Source: CAZCQP01 sp964500895
GTDB lineage: Bacteria; Bacillota; Clostridia; Lachnospirales; JAISER01
Direction of reading: 5' to 3'
Assembly: GCA_964500895.1 (NCBI GenBank)
Contig: CAZCQP010000007.1
Span: forward strand, 1-64,000
Length of the DNA stretch: 64,000 nt
Shown here: positions 8,401-15,144 of the stretch, piece after piece
Numbering within the stretch: position 1 is the stretch's first letter
Layout: the number at the start of each line of letters is the position of its first letter
Made by a program: the position numbers and the translations under genes
The notes under the pieces: generated by a model
The model's database searches: none
Seen by the model: the letters and a program-made list of their open reading frames with translations, nothing else
What the model was told of the DNA's origin: nothing

Positions 8401-8997
8401 TTGGTGGATATGGGTGTGCAGGGCGACAGTGCCGCCATGGTTGCCCAAATTGAAGCCGGAACAATTAAAGGTTTGGTTATTTTTGGGGAAGATGTACCAG
8501 GCGTGGATTTAAGCAAGGTGGAGTTTGTGGCAGTGTCCGACTACCACTTGACGGAAACAGCGGAAATGGCCCATGTGGTGCTTCCTGCTGCCACCATGGC
8601 GGAATCTTGCGGCACTTATACCAGTATGCAGCGGCAAGTGCAGCGGGTGCGGCAAGCGTTGCCGGCCCTGTGCGGCTGTTCCAATTGGGAGCTGGTGCGG
8701 AATCTGGCCAACGTTTCCCAAAAGGCCATCAACTACGAAAGAGGCTGGCAAATTCGCAAAGACATCAGCCAAACCGTGCCGGGTTATGCAGGCCTTAACG
8801 ACACAGACTGGACAAAACCCGTGTTTGTGCCAATGGGTGACAGCCCGGTGCTTTACCAGAAAGATTTTGCCTTGGAAGGCGGCCAGGCTTGTTTACAAGT
8901 TCCTGTAGGGGATTGCCTGTTTACCGAAGCCCAAAACACCCATAGTGCCTACAATCGGTTTATGCATTTTATGGATAGCAAACAGCTGATAAAATAA
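5425..8997 (+). CDS. GltD/NfnB-NuoG fusion subunit of a Stn-type transhydrogenase (StnC-like)
   Basis: A protein of 1190 residues. In order: N-terminal [2Fe-2S] domain (C36, C47, C50, C64); GltD/NfnB-like module with cluster cysteines C100, C104, C108 and C147, C151, C155; FAD site GGGPGG (about 200-205); NADPH site GGGNTAMD (330-337) with RRT near 355; second FAD contact GDAT (472); Cys group 564-574; two [4Fe-4S] motifs (614-624, 657-667); NuoG/molybdoenzyme-type cluster C693, C696, C700, C727; then a degenerate molybdopterin-oxidoreductase domain to the end. No H-cluster motifs (TSCCPAW, MPCTAKK) and no catalytic Cys/Sec motif of formate dehydrogenase were found. The architecture matches the large subunit described for the Sporomusa-type Nfn, which couples NADPH, NAD+ and ferredoxin. 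The complex identity is inference; the domain calls are firm. Confidence 0.72.
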   Translation: MAQITLNINGFEVKGNDGQTILEIAQANGIFIPTLCHDERVKTFGACGVCLVEGENNPKLMRACATAASNGMVIQTDTPRVQEARKIALEFLLSDHAGDCRPPCLEACPGHTDCQGYVGLIANGQYEEALAMIKNVIPLPASIGRVCPHPCEEACRRAMVEEPIGIAHLKAFAADLDMASESPYTPDIAPDTGKKVAIIGGGPGGLTAAYFLRRYGHAVTVYDAMDKMGGMLRYGIPEYRLPKAILDAEIRLIEKMGVKMVNNVKVGKDMTFDHIKNSHDATVLAIGAWVSSGLRCPGEDLDGVLGGIDFLRDVAQNNPVLTGKKVAIVGGGNTAMDACRTAVRLGAEAVYNVYRRTKAEMPAEPIEIQEAEEEGVIFKNLTNPIEILGTDGHVSALRLQIMELGEPDASGRRAPVAVPGAEETLDVDTVILAIGQGVNPDGMEGVELSKWKTIVADENTFRTNLPGVYAVGDATNKGASIAIEAIGDAKRAADVIHSGLNGAEVPYKKPFIVTREMTPEKLAHHPKVKREAMPHLKPEVRRHTFDQVNLGYTEAQAKAEASRCLECGCADYFECRLIDYANRYGVNPAQFAGETHHQPEDTSNPFIVRNPNKCILCGLCVRVCEEVMGRTALGFVERGFDTVIKPAMDLPLAETDCISCGQCVNLCPTGALCERLPVAKNVPLEEETTHSVCGFCSVGCGVKLQTKGRMLLRSLPDDSQRPNALLCAKGRFGTGEVQKQPRLAKPLICKDDKMTEVSMAEALLHITKKTQGIAARYGTDALAVAISDKYINEDIYVMNRYAREVLKTHKVFSFNSVQSGLKEVFGQDASPNTLEELPHTDVIVLVCDDVLNSHTVAGIVVKKAVEKGAKLILVSNKETQADEWATMKLTPGKSLKVLKEMTKALLDMGKKPQNAQGLEALAEALKGVTPGEEAAEAAKLYANAKKAMIVYDAKGTSTDAQRMLADMAVLSGHIGKPRAGMVSLLSNSNSQGLVDMGVQGDSAAMVAQIEAGTIKGLVIFGEDVPGVDLSKVEFVAVSDYHLTETAEMAHVVLPAATMAESCGTYTSMQRQVQRVRQALPALCGCSNWELVRNLANVSQKAINYERGWQIRKDISQTVPGYAGLNDTDWTKPVFVPMGDSPVLYQKDFALEGGQACLQVPVGDCLFTEAQNTHSAYNRFMHFMDSKQLIK

Positions 8998-9052
8998 CTT
9001 AAAAATAGCAATATACCTAAATTTGAAGCCCAATTATTACCATATCCTACAA

Positions 9053-9082
9053 TTGACGTGAATGAAAAAAGTGGTTTATAAT
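9053..9082 (+). promoter_or_regulatory. Sigma-A promoter of the exported amidohydrolase gene
   Basis: TTGACG and TATAAT are separated by 18 bases, 34 bp before the start codon at 9116. The amidohydrolase therefore has its own promoter and need not depend on read-through from the upstream operon. Confidence 0.75.
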
Positions 9083-9115
9083 TTTTTCATTCTAATTCAA
9101 AGGAGTGGTTAAAAC

Positions 9116-10795
9116 ATGAAAAGATTCATCTCCTTTCTGCTTGTGGTCTGCATGGCTGTCACCATGCTGACCACAGGGGCTTGGGCCGCCGATGGGCCGG
9201 ATGCCGTGTACTACAACGGCAAAGTGGTCACCGTGGACGCAGACTTTTCCGTGGCTGAAGCTTTCGCCGTGCAAGACGGCAAGTTTGTGGCCGTGGGCAC
9301 CAATGAAGCGGTGAAGGCATTGGCCGGTACCAACACCAAATTGGTGGATTTGGGCGGAAAAACCGTCATGCCCGGTTTGTACGACAGCCATCTGCACTTT
9401 ATGCGGTATGGGCTCAAGTTTTTGCAAATCAACTGCACCGACAAGTCTAAAGAAGCCATTTTAAGTGAAGTTAAGGAAAAAGCAGAAGCTTTGGGCAACA
9501 CCGAGTTGTGGGTTCGGGGCAACGGCTGGAATCAAGAGTTGTGGACCAACAATGCCTTCCCCACCAAGGAAGACTTGGACGCTGTGGTCAAGGACAACCC
9601 GGTGGCCTTAATCCGAAGCGATAACCACACCCTTTGGGTTAACTCCAAAGCGTTAGAACTGGCCGGCATTACCAAAGATACCAAAGACCCAGATGGGGGC
9701 GTCATTCAAAGAGATGCTTCCGGCAACCCCAACGGCATTTTGGTGGACGCTGCCATGGGTTTGGTGAATGCCATTATTCCGGCATGGTCTGAGGAAGAAA
9801 AGGTCATGGCGTATTTAGCCGCCGACAAGTCCTATTCTCAACTGGGCATCACCACCGTGGACGATGCCGGTGATGAAATTGACATTCCCCTTTTAAAACG
9901 GCTGATTGGCGAAGGCCAAGTGAACACCCGTGTGTATGCGGTGCTGGACAAAACCAAGGCCGACCAATTCTTAGAGGCCAAAACACCTGCGGTGAGCGGA
10001 TTGCTGGACAACCATTTAAGCATTCGGGCTATTAAACTGAAAGCAGACGGTGCATTGGGCAGCCGGGGCGCCAAATTAATGACCGACTACTCCGACAAGC
10101 CCGGCGAAACAGGCAATACTTTAATCAGCAAGGAAGAACTGGCCCAGTATGCAGAAAAGGCCCTGGAGCTTGGTTATCAGTTACATATTCACGCCATTGG
10201 GGACAAAACAAGCCGTGATGCCCTGGACGTGATTGAAGCAACAGTGAAATCTGGTAAAAACCCCAACAACGAACAACGGTTTAGCGTGGTTCATGCCCAG
10301 GTGGAATCTTTAAGTGACATTCCCCGTTACGGTGAACTGAACGTGCCCGCCCTGATGCAGCCCATTCATGCAACAGGGGATATGTCTATGGCAGAAACCC
10401 GGGTAGGGGCATGGCGCATTTTGGGGGCTTATGCATGGCGTTCCATTACAGATGCGGGAGCCATTGTAGCCGCAGGTTCCGACAGCCCTAACGACTACCT
10501 TTCGCCCATGTATGGCATTCATGCTTTTGTTACCCGCCAAAACCGTGACAATCTGCCCACCGGGGGCTGGTATCCCCAAGAATGCCTAACCTTGGAGGAA
10601 GCCATTCAGGCCTACACCATCAATGGGGCATACGTGAATTTTGAAGAGGACTTGAAGGGTTCCATTGAAGAAGGAAAGCTGGCAGATTTTATCATCCTTT
10701 CCGACGACATTTTAACCATCAACCCCCAAGACATTCACACAATTGAAATTGAAAACACATTTATTGGCGGCAAGGAAGTTTACGCCAAGCCGTAA
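9116..10795 (+). CDS. Exported YtcJ-like amidohydrolase (Amidohydro_3 type)
   Basis: A protein of 559 residues. Residues 1-24 form a Sec signal peptide (basic start, hydrophobic core, cleavage near AWA-AD). The mature part starts with the beta-sandwich strand typical of cyclic amidohydrolases, followed by the metal-binding HxH in YDSHLHFM, a later HIHAIGDK and the metal/catalytic Asp region SDSPND. Relatives of YtcJ hydrolyse amide or imide bonds with a metal centre; the substrate is not predictable. Export is unusual, since most members are cytosolic. The sequence AAAGGAG precedes the ATG. It has its own promoter and a strong terminator after it, so it is a monocistronic unit. Confidence 0.85.
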   Translation: MKRFISFLLVVCMAVTMLTTGAWAADGPDAVYYNGKVVTVDADFSVAEAFAVQDGKFVAVGTNEAVKALAGTNTKLVDLGGKTVMPGLYDSHLHFMRYGLKFLQINCTDKSKEAILSEVKEKAEALGNTELWVRGNGWNQELWTNNAFPTKEDLDAVVKDNPVALIRSDNHTLWVNSKALELAGITKDTKDPDGGVIQRDASGNPNGILVDAAMGLVNAIIPAWSEEEKVMAYLAADKSYSQLGITTVDDAGDEIDIPLLKRLIGEGQVNTRVYAVLDKTKADQFLEAKTPAVSGLLDNHLSIRAIKLKADGALGSRGAKLMTDYSDKPGETGNTLISKEELAQYAEKALELGYQLHIHAIGDKTSRDALDVIEATVKSGKNPNNEQRFSVVHAQVESLSDIPRYGELNVPALMQPIHATGDMSMAETRVGAWRILGAYAWRSITDAGAIVAAGSDSPNDYLSPMYGIHAFVTRQNRDNLPTGGWYPQECLTLEEAIQAYTINGAYVNFEEDLKGSIEEGKLADFIILSDDILTINPQDIHTIEIENTFIGGKEVYAKP

Positions 10796-10800
10796 AAATA

Positions 10801-10849
10801 AAAAGGGGCTGTTGCACCACTTATGGGTGGCTATGTAACAGCCTCTTTT
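10801..10849 (+). terminator. Intrinsic terminator after the amidohydrolase gene
   Basis: Complementary arms AAAAGGGGCTGTT and AACAGCCTCTTTT enclose an inner CCAC/GTGG helix and end in a T-run. It lies 6 bp after the amidohydrolase stop codon. Confidence 0.85.
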
Positions 10850-10868
10850 ACAAAGAGAGGACAGCTCT

Positions 10869-11426
10869 ATGGAAGAAAAGTTTTTCGTGCAGTACCTCCA
10901 AAATGCAGAAAGCTACCAGCATGTGGCCACTGCTGTGTACACCTTGTTTGAGAAAAAATCACTGAAACGGCTGATTTATGTGTTGCTCCCTGTCATTATA
11001 CTTTTGTTTACCATTCAGCGGCTGGGTAGCCAGCCACCATGGACACTGGTGCTGACAGGCGTGCTTAGCCTGTTGTTTGGTTTTCTGTTTATCAAGTTTA
11101 TGGAAAAGCCGGGGGACAGGTTGTTTTGCCGGTGGTATGCCAAGGCAAGCATTAAACGTGCAGCTAAAGTAGACCTTTTGTGCACCCTTCGCTTTTATGA
11201 CAGCCATTTTACCGGGGAAAGTGAATTGGCCACATCACAGGTGCAGTATGGGGCCATCACCCATTTGGCCGAAACAGACAAGTATTTCCTGCTGTTTTCT
11301 GGAAAGGTTCTGTGCTATCCGGTGCAAAAAGCGGGTTTTCAAGTGGGAGTGGGGAATGGGGATGCGTTTAAAGTTTTTATTGAAGAGAAGTGTAACCAAA
11401 AGACGGTTTATGTGAAGGTATATTAA
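10869..11426 (+). CDS. YcxB-like membrane protein
   Basis: A protein of 185 residues with two adjacent hydrophobic segments (about 36-53 and 58-76), separated by a short QPPWT turn, then a soluble C-terminal domain. This is the shape of YcxB-like proteins: an N-terminal membrane hairpin and a small beta-rich domain containing the phrase DSHFTGESE and an aromatic FLLFSGKVLCYPV strand. The molecular function of the family is unknown. AGAGAGGACAG precedes the ATG. It sits downstream of a strong terminator, so it likely has its own weak promoter or depends on read-through. Confidence 0.65.
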   Translation: MEEKFFVQYLQNAESYQHVATAVYTLFEKKSLKRLIYVLLPVIILLFTIQRLGSQPPWTLVLTGVLSLLFGFLFIKFMEKPGDRLFCRWYAKASIKRAAKVDLLCTLRFYDSHFTGESELATSQVQYGAITHLAETDKYFLLFSGKVLCYPVQKAGFQVGVGNGDAFKVFIEEKCNQKTVYVKVY

Positions 11427-11451
11427 AACAGGTAGTATGATTGTTCACAAA

Positions 11452-11826
11452 CTATTCTCCTGCCCACATTTTGAGCACTTCACCTGTTTTTGAATGTATG
11501 GCAATGTTTATATCACCGCCAAGTACATTCTCCTTGGAAATATATGAAATAACGTAAATATCCTTATCTGCTATTTTGTGCAGATTTCGTTTTTTATCTT
11601 TCAATTGTTCTGGAGTGACATCTAAAAGCAATAACTCAGCCATCTTTACAGCTGTTTCCGGCTTTATATCAAGTTTGTCTGTAAAATCTCCAACCGAATC
11701 ATCCCAAGGTAAAGCGTCATCATGTATCAGATGCACCTGTGTTGTCTCAGTTTTGGCAGATACACATCCGCTGAAATATAGGCTGATGTAAAAAAAGCAT
11801 ACAGTCATAGCTATCCGCTTATACAT
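11452..11826 (-). CDS. Small predicted lipoprotein with an Imm-NTF2-like C-terminus
   Basis: A protein of 124 residues. Residues 1-21 form a lipoprotein signal peptide ending in the lipobox YFSGC, so Cys21 would be lipidated after export. The mature part has ETAVKMAELLLLDV, an aromatic strand DKDIYVISYI, then GGDINIAIHSKTGEVL. This order, helix then strands ending in a G-G-x-x-I...K-T-G-E-[IV]-L hairpin, resembles the Imm-NTF2-2 (NTF2-fold immunity) or PepSY-like fold. I do not recognise a function. AAGGAGGT with an 8-bp spacer supports the start. It is a lone leftward gene, convergent with the YcxB-like gene and separated from alaS by a terminator. Confidence 0.6.
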   Translation of the reverse strand: MYKRIAMTVCFFYISLYFSGCVSAKTETTQVHLIHDDALPWDDSVGDFTDKLDIKPETAVKMAELLLLDVTPEQLKDKKRNLHKIADKDIYVISYISKENVLGGDINIAIHSKTGEVLKMWAGE

Positions 11827-11862
11827 TTACCATGACCTCCTTGTCACTGGAGTGTTTCCTAT

Positions 11863-11906
11863 GAAAAACCCCCTGAAAACATGAGCAATTTTTCAGGGGG
11901 TTTTTC
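11863..11906 (-). terminator. Intrinsic terminator after alaS
   Basis: The arms GAAAAACCCCCTGAAAA and TTTTCAGGGGGTTTTTC are perfectly complementary, with flanking T-runs on both strands. It lies just after the alaS stop and just upstream of the lipoprotein gene. Confidence 0.9.
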
Positions 11907-11919
11907 ATTCATATATTCA

Positions 11920-14562
11920 TTAAGCCAGCATATTTTCCACAGCTTTGCGGGCCAGCTTCAACGCTTCATCAGCCCCGGCGGCATCTTTCCCGCCTGCCAT
12001 AGCCATGGTGGGCTTGCCGCCCCCTTTGCCACCAATGGCGGTGACGGCTTCCTTAATGATAGCCCCGGCGTTGACCCCTTGCTTCACCACGTCCTCCGTC
12101 ACCATCACCAGCATGGTGGCTTTTCCGTCGTTCATGCCAACCAGCGCCACAACGCCGGACTGCAACTTGTCTTTCACCTTGTCCCCTAAGTCCCGCAGGG
12201 CTTCAGTGGCCATGCCTTCCACCTTGGCGGTGACCATGGTTACGCCTTTTACATCCGCTTTATCGTTCATCAGTGTTTCCACAAGGGAGCCAGCCATTTT
12301 TCCACGGGCTTGTTCCAGCGCCTTTGCCATGTCCTTGGCATCTTGCAGGTGCTGTTGGGCTTGGGTTAGCAGCTTGTCTGGCGCAGTTTTGAACAATGCG
12401 CAAAGCTGTTGTAAGGTTTCCTCGTTCCGGCGATAGTGGGCCAGTGCCCCAAGGCCGGTTAAAGCCTCAATACGGCGCACCCCAGAAGCAGCACTGCCTT
12501 CGGACACAATTTTAAACGTGCCAATTTGGGCTGTATTGGACACATGGGTACCCCCGCACAGTTCCAGGCTATAGTCACCCATGGCCACCACCCGCACGAT
12601 GTCCCCGTATTTTTCCCCAAACAAGGCTGCTGCACCCATTTTCCGAGCTTCTTCCAACGGACGATTGGCAACATCCACAGGGAGGGCGGCCATAATTTGC
12701 TCATTCACCATTTGTTCTGCCTGTTGCAGTTCCTCTTTGGTGACGGCACCAAAATGGGTAAAGTCAAAGCGCAGTTTGTCCCCGGTGACATAAGAGCCGG
12801 CTTGTTCCACATGGCTGCCTAAAATTGTGCGCAACGCCTGGTGGAGCAGGTGGGTGGCGGAATGGTTAGCCGCTGTGGCCCTGCGCAATGGCATGTCGAT
12901 GCTGGCCGTAACCTTTTGGCCAACGGATAAGCTGCCTGTCTGCACCGTGCCTAAATGGGCAAAACGGCCGCCAACCACCTTCACGCAATCTGTCACGGTG
13001 ACCACATTGCCATTTACGGAAATTGTACCTTTATCGCCCACTTGCCCGCCGCTTTCGGCATAGAAGGGGGTTTTGTCCAGCAAAACTGCCACTTGTTCTC
13101 CTGCTTTGGCAGTGTCTGCCAACTGGCCGTTCACCACCAGGGCAATGATTTCTGCACCTTCTACCCTGTTCTGTTCATAGCCGATAAAAGCAGTGGTTTT
13201 GTCGGATTGGATTTGACTGTATACGGTTTCCTTAGCCCCCATAAACGTGGATTCTTCCCTGGCAGAACGGGCACGGTTTTGCTGGGCTTTCATTTCCTGT
13301 TTAAAAGCGTCCTCGTCGATGGTCAGCCCGTCTTCTGCTAAAATTTCAATCATTAAATCTACCGGGAAGCCGAAAGTGTCGTACATTTTAAAGCTTTCCG
13401 GGCCGCCCAGTACGGTCTCCCCAGCGGCTTTTAACTTTTGCACGTAGCCTTTTAAAATCTCCAGCCCTTGGTCCAGCGTTTCATAAAAGCGGGCTTCTTC
13501 TATGCTCACCAGCTTGTCAATATAAGCTTGTTTTTCCTTTAATTCAGGGTATGCGTGCTGGGAAACAGCCACGGCCACTTGGCATACTTCTGCCAGGAAA
13601 GGCCGGTCAATGCCCAACAGTTTCCCATGGCGTGCGGCCCGGCGCAAAAGCCGTTTCAGCACATAACCCCGGCCATCGTTGGCAGGCAAAATGCCGTCTG
13701 CCGTCATAAAAGTAATGGCCCGCACATGGTCGGTAATCACCCGGATAGACACATCTTTTTTGGGGTCTGCATGGTAGGTTACCCCGGCAATGGCGCACAC
13801 TTTGTCCCGAATGGCCACTAAGGTGTCAATATCAAAAATAGAGTCCACGTCCTGCATCATGGCGGCCAGACGTTCTAAGCCCATGCCGGTGTCAATGTTA
13901 GGGTTAGGCAAATTGGTGTAGCTGCCATCCTCTTGCTTATTAAACTGTGTGAACACCAAATTCCAAAATTCCATGTAACGGTCGCAATCGCAGCCCACCG
14001 TACAGCCTGGCTGGCCGCAGCCGTATTTTTCACCTTTGTCGTAATAAATTTCAGAGCAGGGGCCGCAAGGACCTAAGCCCACTTCCCAGAAGTTGTCTTC
14101 CTTGCCCATGCGGAAAATGCGTTCAGGGGGCAGGCCGATGGTATTCTGCCAAATGCCGTAAGCTTCATCATCATCCAGATAAACAGAGGCATAAAGCCGG
14201 TCTGTTGGAATGTCCAGCTCTTTCGTAATAAATTCCCAAGCCCATGTGATGGCTTCTATTTTAAAATAATCCCCAAATGAAAAGTTACCAAGCATTTCAA
14301 AAAAGGTGCCGTGGCGCACGGTTTTGCCCACGTTCTCAATATCCCCCGTGCGGATGCACTTCTGGCAGGTGGTGGCCCGTTTGTTGGGGGGCGTTTCTTG
14401 CCCGGTAAAATAGGGCTTTAAAGGGGCCATGCCAGAGTTTATGAGCAGCAGGCTGTTATCGTTATGGGGAACCAGGGAAAAGCTGTTCATGCGCAAATGG
14501 TTTTTGGTTTGGAAAAAAGCTAAATATTTTTCTCTTATTTCATTTAGTCCTAAGGGCTTCAT
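11920..14562 (-). CDS. alaS: Alanyl-tRNA synthetase
   Basis: A protein of 880 residues, normal for bacterial AlaRS. The class II catalytic domain opens with the aminoacylation signature around NHLRMNSFSLVP and LINSGMAPLKPYF. The editing domain shows the zinc-binding HSATH and, about 100 residues later, CGGTH. The C-terminal Ala domain ends in GGKGGGKPTMAMAGG. It charges tRNA-Ala with alanine in the cytosol. The ATG at 14562 is chosen because GGAGG lies just upstream and MKPLGLNEIR is the standard N-terminus; an in-frame ATG at 14673 overlaps the promoter. No T-box leader is visible. The 5' leader instead contains five heptamer repeats. Confidence 0.97.
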   Translation of the reverse strand: MKPLGLNEIREKYLAFFQTKNHLRMNSFSLVPHNDNSLLLINSGMAPLKPYFTGQETPPNKRATTCQKCIRTGDIENVGKTVRHGTFFEMLGNFSFGDYFKIEAITWAWEFITKELDIPTDRLYASVYLDDDEAYGIWQNTIGLPPERIFRMGKEDNFWEVGLGPCGPCSEIYYDKGEKYGCGQPGCTVGCDCDRYMEFWNLVFTQFNKQEDGSYTNLPNPNIDTGMGLERLAAMMQDVDSIFDIDTLVAIRDKVCAIAGVTYHADPKKDVSIRVITDHVRAITFMTADGILPANDGRGYVLKRLLRRAARHGKLLGIDRPFLAEVCQVAVAVSQHAYPELKEKQAYIDKLVSIEEARFYETLDQGLEILKGYVQKLKAAGETVLGGPESFKMYDTFGFPVDLMIEILAEDGLTIDEDAFKQEMKAQQNRARSAREESTFMGAKETVYSQIQSDKTTAFIGYEQNRVEGAEIIALVVNGQLADTAKAGEQVAVLLDKTPFYAESGGQVGDKGTISVNGNVVTVTDCVKVVGGRFAHLGTVQTGSLSVGQKVTASIDMPLRRATAANHSATHLLHQALRTILGSHVEQAGSYVTGDKLRFDFTHFGAVTKEELQQAEQMVNEQIMAALPVDVANRPLEEARKMGAAALFGEKYGDIVRVVAMGDYSLELCGGTHVSNTAQIGTFKIVSEGSAASGVRRIEALTGLGALAHYRRNEETLQQLCALFKTAPDKLLTQAQQHLQDAKDMAKALEQARGKMAGSLVETLMNDKADVKGVTMVTAKVEGMATEALRDLGDKVKDKLQSGVVALVGMNDGKATMLVMVTEDVVKQGVNAGAIIKEAVTAIGGKGGGKPTMAMAGGKDAAGADEALKLARKAVENMLA

Positions 14563-14582
14563 AAATTCCTCCGTTTTCAATG

Positions 14583-14617
14583 TGAATAGTGAATAGTGGA
14601 TAGTGGATAGTGAATAG
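14583..14617. repeat. Five tandem heptamers in the alaS leader
   Basis: On the + strand the units are TGAATAG, TGAATAG, TGGATAG, TGGATAG, TGAATAG, each exactly 7 bases. On the alaS strand this reads CTATTCA/CTATCCA. They fall between the alaS promoter and its ribosome binding site, so they are transcribed as leader RNA. Confidence 0.85.
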
Positions 14618-14644
14618 TGGTCACATGGGCATCGTATTCCCAGT

Positions 14645-14673
14645 ATTATAGTGAAACAATATTTTTTTGTCAA
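14645..14673 (-). promoter_or_regulatory. Consensus sigma-A promoter of alaS
   Basis: On the leftward strand a perfect TTGACA and a perfect TATAAT are separated by 17 bases. Transcription should start near 14638, giving a leader of about 75 bases before the start codon at 14562. Confidence 0.88.
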
Positions 14674-14817
14674 TTCTCGGAAGGACTTTTTAGCGGATTA
14701 TTTCAATTTTGTTGTAATAACAACTGAAATAAGCGGTGCATTGCATTATAATGGAAGCATAAACGCTGCCTAGAATGGAAAGTCAATAGATATAAACAAG
14801 GTGAAGGAGGATAAGTT

Positions 14818-15066
14818 ATGATTTCCAATTGCCCAGGTTCGGCTGCCATTAAAGGCACCCCCACCTTAAAATTAAAACAATGCCCCCAATGCGGTGCAGA
14901 CATTGAAATGTTTTCATCAGACGTAACCACCCCCTGTACATGTGGTTTTACGGCGTATAACGACACCCAAACCTGCATTCAATGGTGCCAGTATGCCAGG
15001 GAATGTGTGGGGGACGACATTTATAACCAGTTTCATGCTGCCCGAAAACAGGCAGAGGAAGCTTAA
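14818..15066 (+). CDS. 82-residue Cys-rich zinc-ribbon-like protein
   Basis: A protein of 82 residues with eight cysteines: C5, C22, C25, C40, C42, C53, C57 and C63. CPQCG and CTCG look like two knuckles of a zinc ribbon, and TCIQWCQYARECVG forms a separate C-x3-C-x5-C group. The N-terminus NCPGSAAIKGTPTLK is distinctive and seems conserved in small clostridial proteins of unknown role. GAAGGAGG precedes the ATG. A weak promoter (CTGAAA, 17 bases, TATAAT at 14747) lies upstream. It lies 78 bp before the PocR-chemoreceptor gene on the same strand, so co-transcription is possible. It may bind zinc or iron-sulfur; no function can be assigned. Confidence 0.78.
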   Translation: MISNCPGSAAIKGTPTLKLKQCPQCGADIEMFSSDVTTPCTCGFTAYNDTQTCIQWCQYARECVGDDIYNQFHAARKQAEEA

Positions 15067-15144
15067 AATTTCGTCAAAATTTTCCAAAAACCATAGACAC
15101 CAAGGCTAAGATACTTTATACTCAATGCATAAAGCGTAGCGGAG

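Noticed and set aside
7824..8516. Open frame of 230 codons on the opposite strand inside the large oxidoreductase subunit
   Set aside because: It is antisense to a well-conserved gene, has no ribosome binding site, and its composition is what reverse reading of that coding sequence produces.
5425..8997. Call of iron-only hydrogenase or formate dehydrogenase large subunit
   Set aside because: No H-cluster motifs and no catalytic Cys/Sec motif are present; the molybdopterin-type domain is degenerate as in NuoG, and a GltD/NfnB module is inserted.
14583..14617. CRISPR array
   Set aside because: Repeat unit of 7 bases without spacers and no cas gene; a simple tandem repeat in a leader.
14563..14700. 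T-box riboswitch upstream of alaS
   Set aside because: The leader is only about 75 bases and no T-box core or terminator/antiterminator pair was seen; leuS has no separate leader either.
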